Shown here: piece by piece, positions 24,661-33,903 of the stretch
Layout: each line of letters starts with the position of its first letter
Position numbering within the stretch: the stretch's first letter is position 1
Assembly (NCBI GenBank): GCA_021850485.1
Contig: JAJZLY010000007.1
Location: 1-64,000, forward strand
Length of the DNA: 64,000 nt
From: Bacillota bacterium
Lineage (GTDB): Bacteria; Bacillota; Sulfobacillia; JAJZYS01; JAJZLH01
Reading direction: 5' to 3'
Translations under genes and position numbers: made by a program
The notes under the pieces: model-generated
Told to the model about the DNA's origin: nothing
Databases searched by the model: none
What the model saw: only the letters and a program-made list of their open reading frames with translations

Positions 24661-26238
24661 TTGCTGGATGTTCGTCATTTTTCGGAACTGGGCATCGACC
24701 GCACCGGCCCGATGAGCGTTGACATCTCGACCGCCGCTCTGGTCGAGGCGGCAGTACGCCTCGATGAAGGATCGCTCAGCGACGAAGGTGCCCTGGTCAC
24801 CGCCACTGGCGAGTTCACCGGCCGCTCGCCACAAGACCGCTTCATCGTAGACGACCGGGCGGCCCGGCAGGTGGCCTGGGGAGCAGTCAATCAGCGCATG
24901 CCGGAGGCAGCCTTCAAGAGCTTGCACGCTCGCATCGCCGCCCACTTGGCGGCCAGGCCGCATTATGTATTCAACGGTTTCGCCGGCGCCGATCTTCGCC
25001 ACCGCATGCCGGTGCGGGTGGTCACAGAACTGGCTTGGCACAGCCTGTTCGCCCGCCAGTTGCTGATCAGGCCAACCGACGCGGAGCTCGATCAGCACCA
25101 GCCGGCCTTCACCGTGCTGTCGGCACCGACCCTCAAAGCCGACCCCGGTCGTGACCACACCCGGTCGCAGACGGTGATCGCCATCTCCTTCAGTCAGCGG
25201 GTGGTGTTGATCGCCGGTACGGCTTACGCCGGCGAGATCAAAAAGGCGATCTTTTCGGTATTGAACTACCTGCTGCCAGACGCTGGCGTCTTGCCCATGC
25301 ACTGCTCGGCGAACGTCGGCAAAGCTGGTGACGTCGCCCTCTTTTTTGGCTTGTCCGGCACCGGCAAAACGACGCTCTCGGCCGACCCGGAGCGGGCGCT
25401 GATCGGGGACGATGAGCACGGCTGGTCAGACCGTGGCGTGTTCAACCTCGAGGGCGGCTGTTACGCCAAGTGCATCGGGCTGAGTGCCGACAAAGAACCC
25501 CAGATCCATGCCGCCATCCGCTTCGGAACCGTTTTGGAAAACGTGGTGATGGACCCCGAGACCAGAAAGCTGGACTACGCCAGCGAGGCGCTGACGGAAA
25601 ACACCCGGGCCGCCTATCCCTTGGAGTACATTCCCGGTGCGCTGATACCGAGCGTGGCCGGACACCCGCGGGTGATCTTGTTCCTCACCGCCGACGCCAG
25701 TGGCGTCTTGCCGCCGGTGCTGCGCTTGAACGAAGAAGAGGCGATGTACCACTTTTTGTCCGGCTACACGTCCAAACTGGCCGGCACCGAGCGCGGCGTC
25801 ACCCACCCGGAGCCCACTTTCTCCGCCTGCTTCGGCGAACCGTTCATGCCGCGGTCGGCCGAGACCTACGCCCAGATGCTGGGCGAACAGATCCGCGCCC
25901 ATGAGACCGGCGTCTATCTGGTGAACACCGGCTGGACCGGTGGACCTTATGGCGTCGGCCGGCGGATCGATCTGGCGATCACCCGCAAGATCGTGCAGGG
26001 CGCCTTGGCCGGCGATTTGGATCGGGTCTCCGTGCGCCGGCACCCGGTGTTTGGCGGCTCTGTGGTCGAGGATGTCCCCGGCTGTGATCCCGGTCTGCTC
26101 GACGCCCGCAGCACCTGGCAGGACAAAGCGGCCTATGACCGCTCGGCCAGGGAACTGGCCCAGGCCTTTTCTGCCAATTTCGACAAGAAGTTTGCCAATG
26201 CGCCGGCTGCCGTGCGCCAGGCCGGTCCGCGCCCCTAG
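24661..26238 (+). CDS. pckA: Phosphoenolpyruvate carboxykinase (ATP)
   Basis: The 525-residue enzyme converts oxaloacetate and ATP to PEP, CO2 and ADP, the entry step of gluconeogenesis. It has the ATP-type signatures: the substrate loop [10 protein letters not shown], the P-loop GLSGTGKTT (230-238), the metal-binding GDDEHGW (249-255), and the C-terminal [11 protein letters not shown]. Length is normal for the ATP class. TTG 24661 follows GAGGAGG by 7-8 bases. The 3' end overlaps mogA tail to tail by four bases. Confidence 0.95.
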   Translation: MLDVRHFSELGIDRTGPMSVDISTAALVEAAVRLDEGSLSDEGALVTATGEFTGRSPQDRFIVDDRAARQVAWGAVNQRMPEAAFKSLHARIAAHLAARPHYVFNGFAGADLRHRMPVRVVTELAWHSLFARQLLIRPTDAELDQHQPAFTVLSAPTLKADPGRDHTRSQTVIAISFSQRVVLIAGTAYAGEIKKAIFSVLNYLLPDAGVLPMHCSANVGKAGDVALFFGLSGTGKTTLSADPERALIGDDEHGWSDRGVFNLEGGCYAKCIGLSADKEPQIHAAIRFGTVLENVVMDPETRKLDYASEALTENTRAAYPLEYIPGALIPSVAGHPRVILFLTADASGVLPPVLRLNEEEAMYHFLSGYTSKLAGTERGVTHPEPTFSACFGEPFMPRSAETYAQMLGEQIRAHETGVYLVNTGWTGGPYGVGRRIDLAITRKIVQGALAGDLDRVSVRRHPVFGGSVVEDVPGCDPGLLDARSTWQDKAAYDRSARELAQAFSANFDKKFANAPAAVRQAGPRP

Positions 26239-26738
26239 CCCTTGGGCTCGGGGTGCGAGTGATCGGTCGGCTGGTCCTGGATGATGGCGGCCACATGCGC
26301 AAGCAGCGGTCCCACCGCGGCCAGGCCATTTTCCACTGCTGCCGGTGAGCCGGCTAGGTTGATCACCAAAGTCTTGCCCCGCACGCCGCAGATGGCCCGC
26401 GAGAGTGCCGCCCGACTCGTCTGTTCCAGGCCCTTCAACCGGATCAATTCAGCCAACCCCGGCACCTGACGCTCGACCACGGCGGCGGTCGCCTCTGGCG
26501 TCAGGTCGCGGGGCGAAAGCCCGGTCCCGCCGGTGGTGATCAGCACATCCAGGTGCAATTCGTCTGCCGCCTGGCAGATGGCATCTTGGATCATGACCTG
26601 GTCGTCTGGCACCAAAAGCCGCCACACCACCTGGTGACTCATTTGCTCGAGCAGCCTCTCACACAGCGCCCCGCTGGAGTCGGGGCGCGCCCCTCTGGCC
26701 CCCAGGGTGCTGATGGTCAGCACGCCGGTGCGCAGCAT
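26235..26738 (-). CDS. mogA: Molybdopterin adenylyltransferase MogA/MoaB family
   Basis: The 167-residue protein has the family signature [17 protein letters not shown] and the following GLAELIR helix, with [11 protein letters not shown] later. It activates molybdopterin with ATP before molybdate insertion. The gene is the last of the molybdenum-hydroxylase operon, starting one base after the large-subunit stop codon, which links cofactor supply to the enzyme made by the operon. Whether it is MogA or the closely related MoaB cannot be told from sequence alone. Confidence 0.9.
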   Translation of the reverse strand: MLRTGVLTISTLGARGARPDSSGALCERLLEQMSHQVVWRLLVPDDQVMIQDAICQAADELHLDVLITTGGTGLSPRDLTPEATAAVVERQVPGLAELIRLKGLEQTSRAALSRAICGVRGKTLVINLAGSPAAVENGLAAVGPLLAHVAAIIQDQPTDHSHPEPKG

Positions 26739-26739
26739 A

Positions 26740-29004
26740 TCAGTCCCCGATCAGCTGGTCGGGTCTGATCGGCAAGGAAGTGAGCCGAGGCCCGCCTGCG
26801 TCGCGGATGGCGTTTGCCACCGTGGCCGCACCCGGGATGGCCGGCGGCTCGCCAACACCCTTGGCCCCGAAGGGGCCGACCGGCGAGGGCACCTCCACCA
26901 TCTCCACCCGGATCGGCGGCAGGTCGGATGCCAGCGGCAAATCGTAGTCGGCAAAGCTGGCATCTTGCAGCTGGCCGCCCTGGTAGACCATCTGCTCGAA
27001 CAGGGCGCGGCCGATGCCCTGGGCACTGCCACCGCGCATCTGGCCGGCCACCGCCGCCGGGTTCAGGGCCTTGCCCACGTCTTGCACCGCCAGATAGTCG
27101 ACGATTTTCAGCCAGCCGTGGCGGCGGTCCAGCCGCACCTTGGCAATGTGCACGGCGAAGCCGGGTGCGCTCTTGGTGATGGCGGTGCGCCCTTGGCCTG
27201 TAACCGGCGCCTGTTCGGCGCCAAAGCCGGTGGTCAGGGCAGCCAGTTCAGCGACCGACTTGCCGCCCTGGGGCACACCTTTGACCCGGACCTGTCCGTC
27301 TGCCAGCTCCAGATCCTCGGCCGCTGCCTCCATCTCGGTGGCGGCCAGCTCCAGAATCTGCCGCTTGGCGTCTTCAGCGGCCAAAAGCACGGCCGCTCCC
27401 ACCGTGGATGTGATCTTGCTGCCGCCGGCGAAGCCGGCGTAGGGAGCCTGGTCGGTGTCGCCGGCGACCACCCGGATCCGGCTCGGATCGATGCCAAACG
27501 CCTGTGCCGCAATCAAGGCAAAGGTCGTGTGGGTACCGGTGATATCCACTGAGCCGACCTGTACGGTCAGGCTGCCGTCGCCGTTCACCTTGCACACCGC
27601 CGCCGCCGGTTCAGTGCCGCCAGGCCAGCCGCCGGCGGCCACCCCGATGCCCTCGTCTGCACCCTTCTGCCGCTTACGCCACAGGGGATCTTGAGCCGCC
27701 CGCTCCAGGCACTCGGCCAGTCCGATCCGGGCCCAGGGCCGACCGTTGACCTGTGGGTCTCCTTCGACCGAGGCGTTCTTGCGGCGCAAGGTGAGCGGGT
27801 CCATGTCCAGCGTGCGCGCCAATTCGTCCATCGCCGATTCCAGAGCAAAGTAGGCCTGTGGTGCACCAGGGGCGCGGTAGGCGCCGACCGGGACCTTATG
27901 GGTGACCACCTCAACGCCGCGGATCGCCAGGTGCGGCGCCTGATAGGTACCACCCAGCAACATGCCAGCGATGCCCACCGGGCTGCCCGCAGCGGCGCCG
28001 CTGTCGAACAGCAAGTCGGCGAAGATGCCGGTCAACTTGCCATCGCGAGTGGCGCCAAGGCGCACCGTGATCTCAGCTGCCGGTCCCGGATTGGAGACCA
28101 AGAAATCTTGCAACCGGTCCAAAACCAGCATCACCGGACGTCGGACCACGGTGGCCAAAGCCGCCGCCAGCGGCTCCAGGAGTCCGCCCTTGCCACCGAA
28201 GGCACCGCCTACCGTCATCGGCACGATACGGACTTGATCCTCGCTCAGTCCCAGACACTGGGCGGCGTAGCTGCGACTGTAGAATGCGCCCTGGGTCGAA
28301 GCCCAGATGGTGACCGATCCGTCCGGGTGCGCCTCGGCGGCCGCAGCCTGCGGCTCCAGGTACGCCTGGTGAACGCCCGAGATCTTGTAGCTGCCCTCCA
28401 CCACCTGATCGGCGAGCCGCCAGCCCTGTTCGATGTCGCCGCGGTCGAAGGCGATCTGACGAGTGACGTTGGGCGCATGCTTGCCGCTGGTCTCGCCACC
28501 GACCGCCGCGCCATGGGCGGCCTCCTCATCCTCGCCGCCGTGCAGCTCTTCTTCAGTGCGCACTCGCGGGGCGTCTTGGGCCATGGCCAAGCGCGCATCG
28601 GTGGCAGCAGGCAGCCGCTGGTAGCTGACCTCCACCGCCTCGGCACCATCTTCGGCCGCCGCCGCCGTCTCGGCCAGGACCACGGCCACCGGCTCGCCGG
28701 CAAAAAACACCTCGCGATGGGCCAACAACACGTCCAGCATGCGGTCAGGCGCGCCGGGCGGCTGGTGGCCAAGGCGAGCCAGAGTCAGATCCTGAGCGCT
28801 GAAGGCGGCCACCACTCCAGCCAGGCGCAGGGCCGGGGCCAGATCGACCTTTTCGATCTTGGCGTGGGCGTAGGGGGATAGCACCAACCGGGCATGCAGC
28901 CAGTCGTGGCGCCGGACGTCTGACACGTACTGAGCCTGACCGGTCAGCTTATGGGCGCCTTCACGGCGGGGCACGGACGTACCGATGTAGCTGGCTTCAC
29001 TCAT
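26740..29004 (-). CDS. Molybdenum hydroxylase large (Mo-binding) subunit, xanthine oxidase/CoxL family
   Basis: The 754-residue subunit has the two Mo-binding halves of the xanthine dehydrogenase family: GGAFGGKGG near residue 267 and the GVGEPPA segment, with its catalytic Glu, near the C-terminus. The active-site loop reads AYRAPGAPQ (375-383). Form I CO dehydrogenases carry a Cys in an AYxCSFR loop, which is absent here, so this is a form II-like or other aldehyde/heterocycle hydroxylase. It works with the FAD and FeS subunits encoded upstream. The gene overlaps xdhC by 8 bases and is followed by mogA. Confidence 0.9.
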   Translation of the reverse strand: MSEASYIGTSVPRREGAHKLTGQAQYVSDVRRHDWLHARLVLSPYAHAKIEKVDLAPALRLAGVVAAFSAQDLTLARLGHQPPGAPDRMLDVLLAHREVFFAGEPVAVVLAETAAAAEDGAEAVEVSYQRLPAATDARLAMAQDAPRVRTEEELHGGEDEEAAHGAAVGGETSGKHAPNVTRQIAFDRGDIEQGWRLADQVVEGSYKISGVHQAYLEPQAAAAEAHPDGSVTIWASTQGAFYSRSYAAQCLGLSEDQVRIVPMTVGGAFGGKGGLLEPLAAALATVVRRPVMLVLDRLQDFLVSNPGPAAEITVRLGATRDGKLTGIFADLLFDSGAAAGSPVGIAGMLLGGTYQAPHLAIRGVEVVTHKVPVGAYRAPGAPQAYFALESAMDELARTLDMDPLTLRRKNASVEGDPQVNGRPWARIGLAECLERAAQDPLWRKRQKGADEGIGVAAGGWPGGTEPAAAVCKVNGDGSLTVQVGSVDITGTHTTFALIAAQAFGIDPSRIRVVAGDTDQAPYAGFAGGSKITSTVGAAVLLAAEDAKRQILELAATEMEAAAEDLELADGQVRVKGVPQGGKSVAELAALTTGFGAEQAPVTGQGRTAITKSAPGFAVHIAKVRLDRRHGWLKIVDYLAVQDVGKALNPAAVAGQMRGGSAQGIGRALFEQMVYQGGQLQDASFADYDLPLASDLPPIRVEMVEVPSPVGPFGAKGVGEPPAIPGAATVANAIRDAGGPRLTSLPIRPDQLIGD

Positions 29005-30118
29005 GGACTCCCACCTCCGTGTGCTCGATCTCTCTGGGTGCGTGGTGCAACGGGCCGCGATGGCCGCTCAACGAGGTGCCGGGGCGTCTTTCCCGGCTGG
29101 CCACGATCTCGGACAAAAGCGATAGCGCAATCTCCTCTGGCGTACGGGCGCCAATGTCCAAGCCGCCAGGCGTGTGGATGCGCCGGCGCACCGTTGCAGA
29201 CACGCTGGTGCCATTCTCGGCCAAAAGCGCCAGTGTGCGGTCGCTGCGTCCGATCGGCCCCAACAGGCCGATGTAGGCCGCCGGCGAGCTCAGGGCCAGG
29301 GCGAGGGCGTGCGCGTCCCACTGCAGGTGATGGTTCATCACCACCACGGCTGCGCCCGGACTGATCAAGCTCGCCGGGCCAGGTGGCCGGCGCAGGTCGA
29401 CGCGGCGCACCCCTGGCAGACGACGGGCTGCCAGCAGATTCGGACGGTGGTCGGCGACAGTGACGCGAAACCCCACCTGGCGGGCCAGTGACACCAGCGG
29501 CAGGGCGTCGTCTCCGGCCCCGAACACAACCAGGCTCTGGGCCGGTGCACAGACGTCGATCAGCACCCAGGCGCCGTCTTTGCCGCGAAAGGCGCGGGCC
29601 AGCGGCCGCTCCTCGGCCAGCACCTGGGCACAGGCAGCTTGCCAAGCGTGCTGCTCGCCCAGCCACTGCCCTTGGTCATTGCCGTAGAGGCGGCCGATCG
29701 CTCCCGAGCCGTCTTCAGCCACCACCGTGGCCAGCACGGCCCTGCGGCCAAGGAGCAGGTCTTGCAAGAAGCGGTGCAACGGGCCGGGGGATCGGCCAGG
29801 CGGGTCTAGGCGCTCAAGCAGGATGCGCACCGTGCCAGGGCAGCCGGCGCCCATGCCGAACAACCCCTCGTCTGCCAGCGCATAGGTAAGGAGGCGGACA
29901 CCGGAGCCTTCAGCCAGGGTGCGCAGGGCGACGTCGCCTTCCAGGCAGCCGCCGGAGATCAAGCCCACCGGCTGGCCGTCGGGCCCGACGATCAGTTTGG
30001 CCCCCTCGTGGCGATAGGCCGAGCCGTCGACCGCCAAGACGGTCGCCAGCCAGCTGCTCTCGCCCCGCTGCCAGAGCGCACTCAGGGTGCGGGCGAACAG
30101 GTCGTCGATCGTCTTCAC
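28997..30118 (-). CDS. xdhC: XdhC/CoxI-family Mo-cofactor sulfuration/insertion protein
   Basis: The 373-residue protein has the N-terminal XdhC domain (SGGCLE at 55-60 and GMGAGCPG at 88-95) and a C-terminal Rossmann domain (VVFGAGDDA near 200). XdhC proteins bind Mo cofactor, promote its sulfuration and deliver it to the large subunit. GTG 30118 follows AAGGAGG by 8 bases and overlaps the VWA gene stop (GTGA). The frame continues far upstream but there only shadows that gene. It directly precedes the large-subunit gene. Confidence 0.9.
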   Translation of the reverse strand: MKTIDDLFARTLSALWQRGESSWLATVLAVDGSAYRHEGAKLIVGPDGQPVGLISGGCLEGDVALRTLAEGSGVRLLTYALADEGLFGMGAGCPGTVRILLERLDPPGRSPGPLHRFLQDLLLGRRAVLATVVAEDGSGAIGRLYGNDQGQWLGEQHAWQAACAQVLAEERPLARAFRGKDGAWVLIDVCAPAQSLVVFGAGDDALPLVSLARQVGFRVTVADHRPNLLAARRLPGVRRVDLRRPPGPASLISPGAAVVVMNHHLQWDAHALALALSSPAAYIGLLGPIGRSDRTLALLAENGTSVSATVRRRIHTPGGLDIGARTPEEIALSLLSEIVASRERRPGTSLSGHRGPLHHAPREIEHTEVGVHE

Positions 30119-31167
30119 GGGCGCTTCCTCCTTGCACGTTGGGTCAAGGCGGCCAGTCCCTGATAGCGGTCGGCCGCCTGGAAGGCACACTGTGCGGCCC
30201 GGGTCAGCGGTTTGTAGCCAGCGCTGTCGGCCAATGGATTGACCCAGGTGATCACCGCCGACCGCCGGCGCAAGGCGGCCAGAGCCTGTGCCAACTGGGC
30301 GGTCGGTCCAGCCTCCAAGGCGTCGCTGACGATCAGGGTGCTGAGATGTTGACGCCGGGGCAGGTGCGGCCCATGCAACACCGCGGCGATGGCGTCTGCG
30401 ATGCGGGTGCCGCTGCCCCAACTGGCGGCCGGCAGGCTCAATTCCGGCTGGAACAGGCGGTCGCTGAGCCGGCTGGTGTCGGCGGAAAAGGCGTACACCT
30501 CGGTGTCCGGCCGGCGCCGGCGCAACAAACGGCCGACGGCCACCAGCTGCTCGGCCCACTGCTGCATGGATCGGCTGGCATCGAGCAGCACCAGTGACTG
30601 GCGGCGGACCGGGCGTTTCTTCCAGATCAGGTGCACGGGTTCTCCGGCGGTGGTCAAGCTGCGCTGCAGCGTGCGCCGCAGGTCGAGGCGGCGGCCGACC
30701 GTAGCCTCCAGGCCGCCCACCCGATCCGCCCAGGACAAAAAGGGTGCGGCCCAGCCCTGAGCCAGATCACTCCCCTGGCGCGCTCCGGGCACAGCCTGGC
30801 GGCCGGTACCGCCCGCCGGGCTGGCCGCCGGGATGGACACCCGCTCAGCCGGAGCGTCGGTGTCGGCACCAGCGCCCAAAGCCGTGCCAGCGGCCGCAGC
30901 GGCCGCCTGGGCGGCCAAGGCAGTGGACTTGTCGACCTCTGCCCCGGCACCGAACAACCAGGGAAAGAGCTGGTCGAAGATGGCCAAGGCCCGGCGGTCG
31001 CGTGCCAACGTCGCCCGCAGGGCCAGCCGCTGAGGCTCGCGGTCTGCCGCGACCAGGGTGATCGCCACCAAGGCATCGGCCAACTCGGCGGGACCGATGG
31101 CGCAGCCGGCCTGGCGCATCGCAGCGGCCAGGGCGCGCACCCGAGTCACCTGCTGGGTCAGATCCAT
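30115..31167 (-). CDS. VWA-domain protein, CoxE-like
   Basis: The 350-residue protein has an N-terminal helical half with an Ala/Gly/Pro-rich linker (about 85-130). A C-terminal von Willebrand A domain follows, with the metal site DASRS (Asp196 to Ser200). CoxE pairs with the MoxR-type ATPase CoxD to insert or remodel the Mo-Cu site in CO dehydrogenase. Here the pair probably matures the Mo hydroxylase made by the same operon. ATG 31167 follows GAGGAG by 7 bases, just after the ATPase stop codon. Confidence 0.87.
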   Translation of the reverse strand: MDLTQQVTRVRALAAAMRQAGCAIGPAELADALVAITLVAADREPQRLALRATLARDRRALAIFDQLFPWLFGAGAEVDKSTALAAQAAAAAAGTALGAGADTDAPAERVSIPAASPAGGTGRQAVPGARQGSDLAQGWAAPFLSWADRVGGLEATVGRRLDLRRTLQRSLTTAGEPVHLIWKKRPVRRQSLVLLDASRSMQQWAEQLVAVGRLLRRRRPDTEVYAFSADTSRLSDRLFQPELSLPAASWGSGTRIADAIAAVLHGPHLPRRQHLSTLIVSDALEAGPTAQLAQALAALRRRSAVITWVNPLADSAGYKPLTRAAQCAFQAADRYQGLAALTQRARRKRP

Positions 31168-31168
31168 C

Positions 31169-32065
31169 TCAGGACTCCTCAGCCTCGGCCAAGGCCTGGG
31201 CCAACTGCTGGCCGTCAGCTGCGAGCAGGCGCTGGCGGTCTTGTGCCGACTTGACGATCGTGCCGAGCGCCTGTGCCACGACATCTTGGTCCAGATGATC
31301 CGATCCGAGCTGGGCCGCCGCCGCCGCCAGATCGAGTGCCTCGGCCACACCCGGCGGCTTGTCCAGCTCCATGCGGCGCAAGGCCGCCATCAGCCGCGCC
31401 ACCTCTGCGGCCAAGTGCGGCGTTGTCTTGGGCAAGTGGGCGGCCAAGATGGCACTCTCGCGTTGCACGGTGGGGAAATCGATCCAGGCGTACAGACAAC
31501 GCCGGCGCAAAGCGTCTGAGAGTTCACGGGTCCGGTTGGAGGTGATCACCACATGCGGCATCGCCTTCGCCTTGAGGGTGCCGAGTTCAGGTATGGTCAC
31601 CTGGCCCTCGCCCAGGAGTTCCAGCAACAGCGCTTCCAGCGCCTCGTCGGCGCGGTCGATCTCGTCGATCAGCAACACCACTGGGCCGTCTTCGGCGAGC
31701 AGCGCCGACAGCAGCGGCCGGTGCAGCAAGAAGCGCTCCGAGAACAAGTCAGCGTCATCCACACCACCGTCGGCCTGGCGCAGCGCCAACAGCTGGCGGG
31801 GGTAATCCCACTCGTACAGCGCCTGGCTGAAATCCAGCCCCTCGAAGCACTGCAAGCGGACCAGCCGCCTACCCAGCGTGGACGACAGTGCGGTGGCAAG
31901 CGCGGTCTTGCCCACGCCGGCCGGGCCCTCGACCAAGAGTGGCCGGGGCAGGGTCAGAGCAAGGTGGACGGCCGTCGCCAGGTCCGCCCCGGCCACGTAG
32001 CCAGCACCGGCCAGGCCTTGCAAGATGGCCCCCACGGGATCGCCACCAGAGGCGCTTGGTCTCAT
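31169..32065 (-). CDS. MoxR-family AAA+ ATPase, CoxD-like
   Basis: The 298-residue AAA+ protein has Walker A GPAGVGKT (47-54), Walker B VVLLIDEIDRAD, sensor 1 ITSNRTRELSDALRRR, and the MoxR-type lid. CoxD-like ATPases act as chaperones for maturing molybdenum hydroxylases, together with a VWA partner that here follows 1 base later. ATG 32065 overlaps the small-subunit stop (ATGA), with GGAG 5 bases upstream. Confidence 0.9.
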   Translation of the reverse strand: MRPSASGGDPVGAILQGLAGAGYVAGADLATAVHLALTLPRPLLVEGPAGVGKTALATALSSTLGRRLVRLQCFEGLDFSQALYEWDYPRQLLALRQADGGVDDADLFSERFLLHRPLLSALLAEDGPVVLLIDEIDRADEALEALLLELLGEGQVTIPELGTLKAKAMPHVVITSNRTRELSDALRRRCLYAWIDFPTVQRESAILAAHLPKTTPHLAAEVARLMAALRRMELDKPPGVAEALDLAAAAAQLGSDHLDQDVVAQALGTIVKSAQDRQRLLAADGQQLAQALAEAEES

Positions 32066-32550
32066 CGGGGCTCCGAGTCTGCTGCGGCCAAGATGCTGTC
32101 CACGATATCGGTGTAGCCCGTGCAGCGACAGATCACGCCAGAGATGGCGGACGTCACTTGCTCGCGGCTGGGATGAGGGGTCCTCTCCAACAGGTTGGTG
32201 GCTGCGATCAGCATGCCTGGCGTGCAAAAGCCGCACTGCAATCCATGGTGGTCCAAAAATGCCTGTTGCAGCCGGCTGAGCTGTCCGCCCTCGGCACCGA
32301 TCCCTTCCACCGTGGTTACCTGACAGCCCTCGACCTGGGCGGCGAGCAGCAAACAAGAGCGCACCACCTGGCCATCGACCAGGACATTGCAGGCGCCGCA
32401 CACCCCCTGTTCGCAGCCGAGGTGCGTCGCAGTCAGGGACAGCTGATCGCGCAGACAATCGGCCAGGGAGAGTCTGGGCTCAACGTCCAGGTCGACCGGC
32501 CGGCCGTTGACGAAAAAGTGAACAGCCACGGTGCTTGGCGCCTCAGGCAC
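32062..32550 (-). CDS. Molybdenum hydroxylase small [2Fe-2S] subunit, CoxS-like
   Basis: The 162-residue electron-transfer subunit has two [2Fe-2S] clusters. The plant-type cluster uses Cys46, Cys51, Cys54 and Cys66 (GCEQGVCGAC). The second uses Cys106, Cys109, Cys141 and Cys143 (QCGFCTPG, ICRCTGY). I chose GTG 32550, 8 bases after AAAGGAGG; the frame reaches 32592 inside the FAD-subunit gene. It overlaps that gene by 8 bases and the ATPase gene by 4. Confidence 0.92.
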   Translation of the reverse strand: MPEAPSTVAVHFFVNGRPVDLDVEPRLSLADCLRDQLSLTATHLGCEQGVCGACNVLVDGQVVRSCLLLAAQVEGCQVTTVEGIGAEGGQLSRLQQAFLDHHGLQCGFCTPGMLIAATNLLERTPHPSREQVTSAISGVICRCTGYTDIVDSILAAADSEPR

Positions 32551-33430
32551 GGGACACGCCTCCTTTAGGGTTGCGACTGATCGACTCGCCAAGCGCCTCG
32601 ACGATCAACCGAGAGGCGAGCTTGAGCCGATAACTGGCGGTTGCCCGCAGGTCGTCTGCGGGCTCGGCCTGACTCAAAACGGCATCGGCGAATTCGCGCA
32701 ACACCGCGGGCGACGGCACCTGTCCCACCAACTGCGCCTGCGCCGTTTCATTGGTGACGGGTGCTGGCCCCATCCCCGCCACGGCCAAGCGCACCTCGGC
32801 CACCCGGCCGTCTGGGCTCGTGACCAGACTCGCCGCCACCGCTGCCAGCGCAAAGTCGCCTTCCCGCAGGGCGAACTCGGTGAATGCACTGGCTCTGGCA
32901 ACCGCACCCAGGGGCAGGAGGCAAGAGACCAACATCTCACCTTCGGCCAGCGCCGTCTGGAACAGGCCCAAAAAGAATTCACCCGCCGGCACGATTCGCT
33001 CCCCAGCCTGACTGTGACAGATCATCTGCGCACCGAGCGCCACGGCCAGAGCCGGCAGTTCAGCGGCCGGATCGGCGTGGGCCAGGCTGCCCAACACAGT
33101 GCCACGGTTGCGGATCTCAAGGTGGCCAATCCAGCCGGCCGCCTCAGCCAGAGCCGGTACCTCGGTGCGGACCAGGGCGGACTCGACCACCTGCTGATGG
33201 CGGACCAAGGGTCCGATCTCCAGCTGGCCATCTCTGGCCGCCAACCGGTCGGCGCCCTCAAGTCCGCCCAGGTCGATCACCAGTTCCGGTCTGACCAAAC
33301 GCAGTGCCAGCATCGGCATCAAACTCTGGCCACCGGCCAATACCTTGGCCTGTGCGCCGTGGCGGGCCAGCAGGTCCAAAACGGCCGCCTGTGTGGTGGG
33401 ACGCTGATAGGCAAACGGGGCTGGTTTCAC
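32543..33430 (-). CDS. Molybdenum hydroxylase medium (FAD-binding) subunit, CoxM-like
   Basis: The 295-residue FAD subunit has the two FAD-binding motifs AGGQSLMPML and RNRGTVLGSLAHADPAAELP. It carries electrons from the FeS clusters to an acceptor, probably the quinone pool. The usual GGS of the second motif reads GSL with the extra Leu (VLGS rather than IGGS), a small deviation. Its GTG start overlaps the CoxG-like gene stop codon (GTGA). Confidence 0.92.
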   Translation of the reverse strand: MKPAPFAYQRPTTQAAVLDLLARHGAQAKVLAGGQSLMPMLALRLVRPELVIDLGGLEGADRLAARDGQLEIGPLVRHQQVVESALVRTEVPALAEAAGWIGHLEIRNRGTVLGSLAHADPAAELPALAVALGAQMICHSQAGERIVPAGEFFLGLFQTALAEGEMLVSCLLPLGAVARASAFTEFALREGDFALAAVAASLVTSPDGRVAEVRLAVAGMGPAPVTNETAQAQLVGQVPSPAVLREFADAVLSQAEPADDLRATASYRLKLASRLIVEALGESISRNPKGGVSRA

Positions 33431-33900
33431 GACGTCGTCCTCCCTTGTTCCAAACCACCGACATGGTCCGCCACTTCCTGGGCCAAGCGGTTCATGAACT
33501 GACGTTCGAGCATCTTGGCCACGCCGTCCAGCATGCGTTGGCCGATGCCGGCCAGCTTGCCGCCGATTTCGCTCACACCGTGGTAGGTGACCCGGGTGCC
33601 AGTGTCTTCCGGCTCCAGACTCACCAAAATGGTGGCTGACACCGACCCTGGGCCACCGGTCAACTCCAGTTGCAGGCGCATGGAGTGCGGCGGCTGGGGG
33701 TCGATCACGGCCAACGTCCCCTGATAGCGCCCTCCCACCCCGGCCACACCCAGTTCAGCAGTCAGCTGGTAGCGGCCAGCGGCCTGCTGCTGAAAGGACT
33801 TACATCCGGGGATGGCCCGTGCCAGCACGTCCGGATCGAGCAATGCCCCAAAGGCCTGGGGCGGATCGGCTGCCAGCCGCATCTCTCCTGCCAGTTCCAT
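33427..33900 (-). CDS. CoxG-like SRPBCC (START-fold) protein
   Basis: The 157-residue protein begins MELAGEMRLAADPPQAFGALLDPDVLARAIPGCKSF, shown here only as its pattern: a hydrophobic strand, then the DPxVLxxAIPGC signature of CoxG. CoxG recruits CO dehydrogenase to the membrane in Oligotropha and can bind menaquinone in other species. A similar role at the quinone pool is plausible, since this window also carries the men operon. GGGAGG lies 7 bases before the ATG. Confidence 0.88.
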   Translation of the reverse strand: MELAGEMRLAADPPQAFGALLDPDVLARAIPGCKSFQQQAAGRYQLTAELGVAGVGGRYQGTLAVIDPQPPHSMRLQLELTGGPGSVSATILVSLEPEDTGTRVTYHGVSEIGGKLAGIGQRMLDGVAKMLERQFMNRLAQEVADHVGGLEQGRTTS

Positions 33901-33903
33901 CGG

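Noticed and set aside
24655-25419. 254-residue open frame on the minus strand
   Set aside because: It lies wholly antisense to pckA, has no ribosome-binding site or domain, and arises from the codon bias of that gene.
27691-28881. 396-residue open frame on the plus strand
   Set aside because: Antisense to the Mo-hydroxylase large subunit; composition is rich in Arg, Gln, His and Gly with no recognisable motif.
30119-30559. N-terminal extension of the xdhC frame
   Set aside because: It only shadows the VWA gene. GTG 30118 has AAGGAGG 8 bases upstream and gives a complete XdhC.
26740-33430. Aerobic CO dehydrogenase
   Set aside because: Gene order fits, but the large subunit lacks the Cys-containing active-site loop of form I enzymes.
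32531-33502. 323-residue open frame on the plus strand
   Set aside because: Antisense to the FAD subunit gene, whose motifs and overlaps are unmistakable.
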